Assembly: GCA_031284665.1 (NCBI GenBank)
Contig: JAITXR010000409.1
Coordinates: 1-20,733 of the forward strand
DNA: 20,733 nucleotides
Direction: 5' to 3'
DNA from: Paludibacter sp.
GTDB lineage: Bacteria > Bacteroidota > Bacteroidia > Bacteroidales > Paludibacteraceae
Numbering within the stretch: position 1 is the stretch's first letter; every line of letters begins with the position of its first letter. Shown one piece after another: positions 17,579-20,733 of this stretch. A model generated the notes under the pieces. The model did not search any database. It was not told the origin of the DNA and saw nothing but the letters and a program-made list of their open reading frames with translations. A program made the translations under genes and the position numbers.

Positions 17579-17959
17579 ATGGCTATCAGAATTGTCGGAG
17601 TAGATTTACCCCAAAACAAGCGCGGGGAAGTTGGACTAACTTATATCTACGGAATAGGTCGCAGCAGCGCAAAAAAGATTTTGGAACAAGCCGGTGTCGA
17701 TATCGACATTAAGGTGAAGGACTGGACTGACGACCAAGCAGCAAAAATCCGCGAAATAATCGGCGCTCACTACAATGTAGAAGGCGATTTGCGCTCGGAA
17801 GTACAACTTAACATCAAACGTTTGATGGATATTGGTTGCTATCGTGGCATCCGCCACCGTATAGGTCTACCTCTTAGAGGTCAAAGTACGAAGAATAACG
17901 CTCGTACTCGGAAAGGAAAGAAGAAAACAGTTGCAAATAAGAAAAAAGCAACTAAATAA
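17579..17959 (+). CDS. rpsM: 30S ribosomal protein S13
   Basis: Head protein that contacts P-site tRNA and forms bridges to L5 and the 23S rRNA. The 126 residues start [14 protein letters not shown] and contain the helix-turn-helix part with [14 protein letters not shown] (22-35) and [17 protein letters not shown] (86-102), then a basic tail. First gene of the alpha segment, after a 36-base gap with no promoter motif. Confidence 0.98.
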   Translation: MAIRIVGVDLPQNKRGEVGLTYIYGIGRSSAKKILEQAGVDIDIKVKDWTDDQAAKIREIIGAHYNVEGDLRSEVQLNIKRLMDIGCYRGIRHRIGLPLRGQSTKNNARTRKGKKKTVANKKKATK

Positions 17960-17971
17960 GATGTTTAATTG

Positions 17972-18003
17972 TTAGCGAATTTTTAGCTAAATAAAATTTT
18001 TTT
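17972..18003 (+). other. Weak hairpin and T-run before rpsK
   Basis: TTAGC (17972-17976) pairs with GCTAA (17986-17990) around nine bases; a run of seven T (17997-18003) follows after six bases. The 5-bp stem is too weak and too far from the T-run for a normal terminator, and rpsK has no visible promoter. It could act as a pause or processing site. Confidence 0.2.
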
Positions 18004-18010
18004 CACAGAT

Positions 18011-18400
18011 ATGGCAAAAAAAACAGTTGCAGCCAAAAAACGTGTTGTAAAAGTTGATGGAAACGGACAACTTCATGTACATTCATCATTCAACAACGTT
18101 ATTGTTACGCTTACCAACAGCGATGGACAAGTAATTTCGTGGTCGTCGGCAGGTAAAATGGGCTTCCGTGGTTCAAAGAAAAACACTCCTTATGCAGCAC
18201 AAATGGCTGCTCAGGATTGTGCAAAAATTGCATTTGACCTCGGTTTGCGTAGAGTAAAAGCGTATGTAAAAGGACCCGGTAATGGTCGCGAATCGGCTAT
18301 TCGTACTATACACGGAGCTGGTATAGAAGTAACAGAAATTATTGATGTTACACCACTCCCACACAATGGTTGTCGTCCACCTAAAAGACGAAGAGTATAA
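18011..18400 (+). CDS. rpsK: 30S ribosomal protein S11
   Basis: Platform protein near the E site and the Shine-Dalgarno helix region. The 129 residues contain [14 protein letters not shown] (22-35), [13 protein letters not shown] (86-98) and the end [17 protein letters not shown] (112-128), all highly conserved. Fifty-one bases after rpsM, the largest gap in the alpha segment. Confidence 0.98.
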   Translation: MAKKTVAAKKRVVKVDGNGQLHVHSSFNNVIVTLTNSDGQVISWSSAGKMGFRGSKKNTPYAAQMAAQDCAKIAFDLGLRRVKAYVKGPGNGRESAIRTIHGAGIEVTEIIDVTPLPHNGCRPPKRRRV

Positions 18401-18437
18401 TTTAGTTTAACAGTAAATTACTAATAAAAAAAATAAA

Positions 18438-19043
18438 ATGGCAAGATATATCGGACCAAAAACAAAGATTGCCCGTAAGTTTGGCGAAGCCATATTCGGA
18501 CCTGATAAAACATTGACTAAAAAGAATTATCCTCCGGGGCAACACGGACAAAACCATCGCCGCAAAACGTCGGAATATGGTATTCAGTTGCGCGAAAAAC
18601 AAAAAGCAAAATATACTTATGGAGTGTTGGAAAAACAATTCCATAATCTATATCTTAAAGCGCAACGTACCAAAGGTGTAACCGGTGTCGTTCTATTACA
18701 ATTACTTGAATCGCGGCTCGATAACATTGTGTATCGTCTCGGTTTTGCTCCAACACGTGCTGCTGCACGCCAGTTGGTAAGCCACCGCCACATTGTGGTA
18801 GATGGAAAAGTAGTTAATATTCCGTCGTATCTGGTGCGCCCATCGCAAGTAGTTGGCATACGCGAAAAAGCTAAATCAATGGAAGTTGTTAGCGAATCGC
18901 TTGCCGGATTTAGCCACGAAAAATATAAGTGGATTGAATACGATGCAGCCTCACTTGCCGGTACCTATTTGCACATTCCTGTGCGAGAAGATATTCCTGA
19001 AAATATTAAGGAACAGTTGATTGTTGAGTTATACTCTAAATAA
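18438..19043 (+). CDS. rpsD: 30S ribosomal protein S4, zinc-free type
   Basis: Primary assembly protein of the 30S body; in E. coli it also represses the alpha operon. The 201 residues start [17 protein letters not shown] and contain [10 protein letters not shown] (28-37) and the S4 RNA-binding domain with [18 protein letters not shown] (90-107). There is no cysteine, so it belongs to the form without the N-terminal zinc site. The gene lies 37 bases after rpsK and 14 before rpoA. Confidence 0.98.
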   Translation: MARYIGPKTKIARKFGEAIFGPDKTLTKKNYPPGQHGQNHRRKTSEYGIQLREKQKAKYTYGVLEKQFHNLYLKAQRTKGVTGVVLLQLLESRLDNIVYRLGFAPTRAAARQLVSHRHIVVDGKVVNIPSYLVRPSQVVGIREKAKSMEVVSESLAGFSHEKYKWIEYDAASLAGTYLHIPVREDIPENIKEQLIVELYSK

Positions 19044-19057
19044 TAAGTAATAAAACT

Positions 19058-20050
19058 ATGGCTATATTGGCATTTCAAAAACCCGAAAAGGTTATTATGT
19101 TGGAATCGACTGCCTTCCACGGTAAGTTTGAATTTCGACCCCTCGAACCCGGTTACGGAATTACTGTTGGTAATGCCCTGCGTCGAATTTTACTTTCATC
19201 GCTCGAAGGTTTTGCAATAACTTCTATAAAAATAGAAGGTATTGACCACGAATTTTCGACAATTCCGGGAGTAATCGACGACGTTACCAATATCATTCTT
19301 AACCTTAAACAAGTGCGCTTAAAACAGATAGTCGATGAAATTGACACAGAATCGGTAACAATACATGTTGCAAATTCTACAAATTTCAAGGCTGGCAATA
19401 TAGGAAAGCAATTAACCGGATTTTCTATTCTCAATCCCGAACTTGTGATTTGCGAAATGGACTCGACTGCAAATTTCAAAATCCAACTCACAATAAGCAA
19501 GGGTAGGGGATACTCACCTTCGGAAGACCGCCGTAACGACAGCAACGAAATAGGAGTAATTCCTATCGATGCAATTTTTACGCCTATTCGGAATGTGAAA
19601 TATTCTATCGAAAACTTCCGCGTTGAGCAAGTTACCGATTTTGAAAAACTTGTTTTCGAAATTGATACCGATGGCTCAATTAATCCTAAAGACGCATTGA
19701 AAGAATCCGCACGAATCTTGATACATCACTTTATGCTTTTTTCCGACGAAAAAATCATTATCGAAACTTCTGAAAATGAAGGGAACGAAACTTTTGACGA
19801 GGAAGTTCTGCGTATGCGTCAGTTGCTTAAAACCAAACTGACCGACTTGCAATTGTCTGTTCGCGCGCTTAACTGCTTGAAAGCAGCAGATGTAGAAACA
19901 CTTGGTGAACTTGTGGCTTTCCACAAACACGATTTGCTTAAATTCCGAAACTTTGGCAAAAAATCGCTTACTGAACTTGACGAGAAACTCGAAAGTTTGA
20001 ATTTGCATTTCGGAATGGAAGTATCTAAATATAAATTAGATAAAGAGTAA
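19058..20050 (+). CDS. rpoA: RNA polymerase subunit alpha
   Basis: Assembly platform of RNA polymerase and target of many activators. The 330 residues match the family. The N-terminal domain (about 1-235) has the dimer signature [11 protein letters not shown] (38-48); a short acidic linker (about 236-255) follows; the C-terminal domain (about 258-325) contains [11 protein letters not shown] (266-276), with R269 at the place of the DNA-binding R265 of E. coli, and [14 protein letters not shown] (298-311). Both domains are intact. Five bases before rplQ. Confidence 0.98.
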   Translation: MAILAFQKPEKVIMLESTAFHGKFEFRPLEPGYGITVGNALRRILLSSLEGFAITSIKIEGIDHEFSTIPGVIDDVTNIILNLKQVRLKQIVDEIDTESVTIHVANSTNFKAGNIGKQLTGFSILNPELVICEMDSTANFKIQLTISKGRGYSPSEDRRNDSNEIGVIPIDAIFTPIRNVKYSIENFRVEQVTDFEKLVFEIDTDGSINPKDALKESARILIHHFMLFSDEKIIIETSENEGNETFDEEVLRMRQLLKTKLTDLQLSVRALNCLKAADVETLGELVAFHKHDLLKFRNFGKKSLTELDEKLESLNLHFGMEVSKYKLDKE

Positions 20051-20055
20051 TAAAA

Positions 20056-20634
20056 ATGAGACATAATAAAAAATTCAATCATTTGGGTCGTAAGTCGGCT
20101 CACCGCAAGGCAATGCTTGCAAATATGGCTGTGTCGCTTATACAGCACAAAAGAATTTCAACAACATTAGCAAAAGCAAAGGCACTTAGAGTGTATGTAG
20201 AACCATTGCTCACAAAAGCAAAAGAAGATACAACACACTCGCGCCGTACAGTATTTTCGTATCTGCGTAGCAAAGAGGCTGTTACGGAATTGTTTACCAC
20301 AATTTCCGAAAAAATCAGCACTCGCCCCGGAGGTTATACACGAATTTTGCGCACAGGTTTCCGCTTGGGAGATGCTGCCGAAATGTGTATTATCGAATTG
20401 GTGGACTACAACGAAAATATGTTGAAAGACAAAGTTGCGAAAAAATCAACTCGTACTCGCCGTTCGACTGCCAAAAAAGCAGCAGATGCAGAGCCTGTAA
20501 GCGAAAAAAAGCCGGTGGCTGCTAAAACTGAAGTAGTAGAAGATGTTGTACCCGAAGAAGTAGTTGAAGAAACTGCAGCAGTAGAGGATGCACAAATCGA
20601 AACTGCCGAAAGCGAAGAAAAAACAGAAGAATAA
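20056..20634 (+). CDS. rplQ: 50S ribosomal protein L17 with long charged tail
   Basis: Large-subunit protein at the tunnel exit side. The core (1 to about 119) has the signature [20 protein letters not shown] and [16 protein letters not shown] (95-110). Beyond it are about 73 extra residues: a basic stretch (124-141) and an Ala/Val/Glu-rich acidic tail (146-192) that ends the protein. Common bacterial L17 has about 120-130 residues. Tails occur in Bacteroidota L17; this one is probably disordered. Last gene of the cluster; the terminator follows 13 bases after its stop. Confidence 0.97.
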   Translation: MRHNKKFNHLGRKSAHRKAMLANMAVSLIQHKRISTTLAKAKALRVYVEPLLTKAKEDTTHSRRTVFSYLRSKEAVTELFTTISEKISTRPGGYTRILRTGFRLGDAAEMCIIELVDYNENMLKDKVAKKSTRTRRSTAKKAADAEPVSEKKPVAAKTEVVEDVVPEEVVEETAAVEDAQIETAESEEKTEE

Positions 20635-20647
20635 TTCTTTCACTTAT

Positions 20648-20696
20648 AAGCAAAACAGGTTGCCTAATTTTTATACGGTAACCTGTTTTGCTTTTT
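20648..20696 (+). terminator. Intrinsic terminator of the ribosomal protein cluster
   Basis: GCAAAACAGGTT (20650-20661) pairs with AACCTGTTTTGC (20680-20691). The stem extends inwards by G-U and two C-G pairs and outwards by two A-T pairs, to 17 bp around a 12-base loop. T20692-T20696 follow at once. This is the only strong terminator in the window. A smaller inverted repeat, GCAAAA/TTTTGC (20705-20710 and 20722-20727), lies just downstream. Confidence 0.92.
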
Positions 20697-20733
20697 GTTC
20701 TTAGGCAAAATACTGAATGCTTTTTGCTGAAAA

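Noticed and set aside
20705..20727. Second hairpin GCAAAA/TTTTGC after the terminator
   Set aside because: Short and AT-rich with no neighbouring gene visible; it may belong to a converging gene outside the window, but nothing supports this.

Overview
The window is a housekeeping block from a member of the Bacteroidota, most likely class Bacteroidia. Three lines of sequence evidence support this. Two intergenic promoters carry the phylum's -7 element (TAnnTTTG, both times TACCTTTG). Almost every start codon is preceded by an A-rich stretch with no Shine-Dalgarno sequence. The L36, S14 and S4 proteins are of the cysteine-poor, zinc-free type, and the gene order is rpsL-rpsG-fusA-rpsJ with no tuf. 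The DNA is AT-rich.

Layout. 1-1289 (minus strand) is the 5' part of a cardiolipin synthase / phospholipase D gene that runs off the left edge. 1290-1447 is a divergent intergenic region with two short heptanucleotide repeat arrays and a promoter for prmC. 1448-2287 (plus) is prmC, the methyltransferase for the GGQ glutamine of release factors. 2288-2452 carries the main promoter and a structured leader. From 2453 to 20634 there are 33 genes in a row on the plus strand: the str segment (rpsL, rpsG, fusA), the S10 segment (rpsJ to rpsQ), the spc segment (rplN to secY, then map, infA, rpmJ) and the alpha segment (rpsM, rpsK, rpsD, rpoA, rplQ). They comprise 12 small-subunit and 16 large-subunit ribosomal proteins plus EF-G, SecY, methionine aminopeptidase, IF-1 and RNA polymerase alpha. 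The run ends in a strong intrinsic terminator at 20648-20696. No convincing terminator lies inside it, so it may be read as one very long transcript, perhaps with internal processing or weak attenuation in the larger gaps (2858-3020, 5661-5740, 12417-12492, 17960-18010).

How the genes work together. They supply the core of both ribosomal subunits, the translocase EF-G, an initiation factor, the membrane channel for nascent proteins (SecY), removal of the initiator methionine (Map), and the assembly platform of RNA polymerase (RpoA). PrmC matures the release factors and is functionally related, but it has its own promoter. The cardiolipin synthase is unrelated and divergent.

Novelty. I see no undescribed multi-gene system. 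What deserves a second look is non-coding: the heptad arrays beside and across the prmC start, a dyad inside the rpsL promoter, possible leader structures before rpsL, rpsG, rpsJ and rpsH, and two nearly identical strong Shine-Dalgarno sites (rplW, rplF) in an otherwise SD-poor operon. All structures were judged by eye, without folding energies or alignments.
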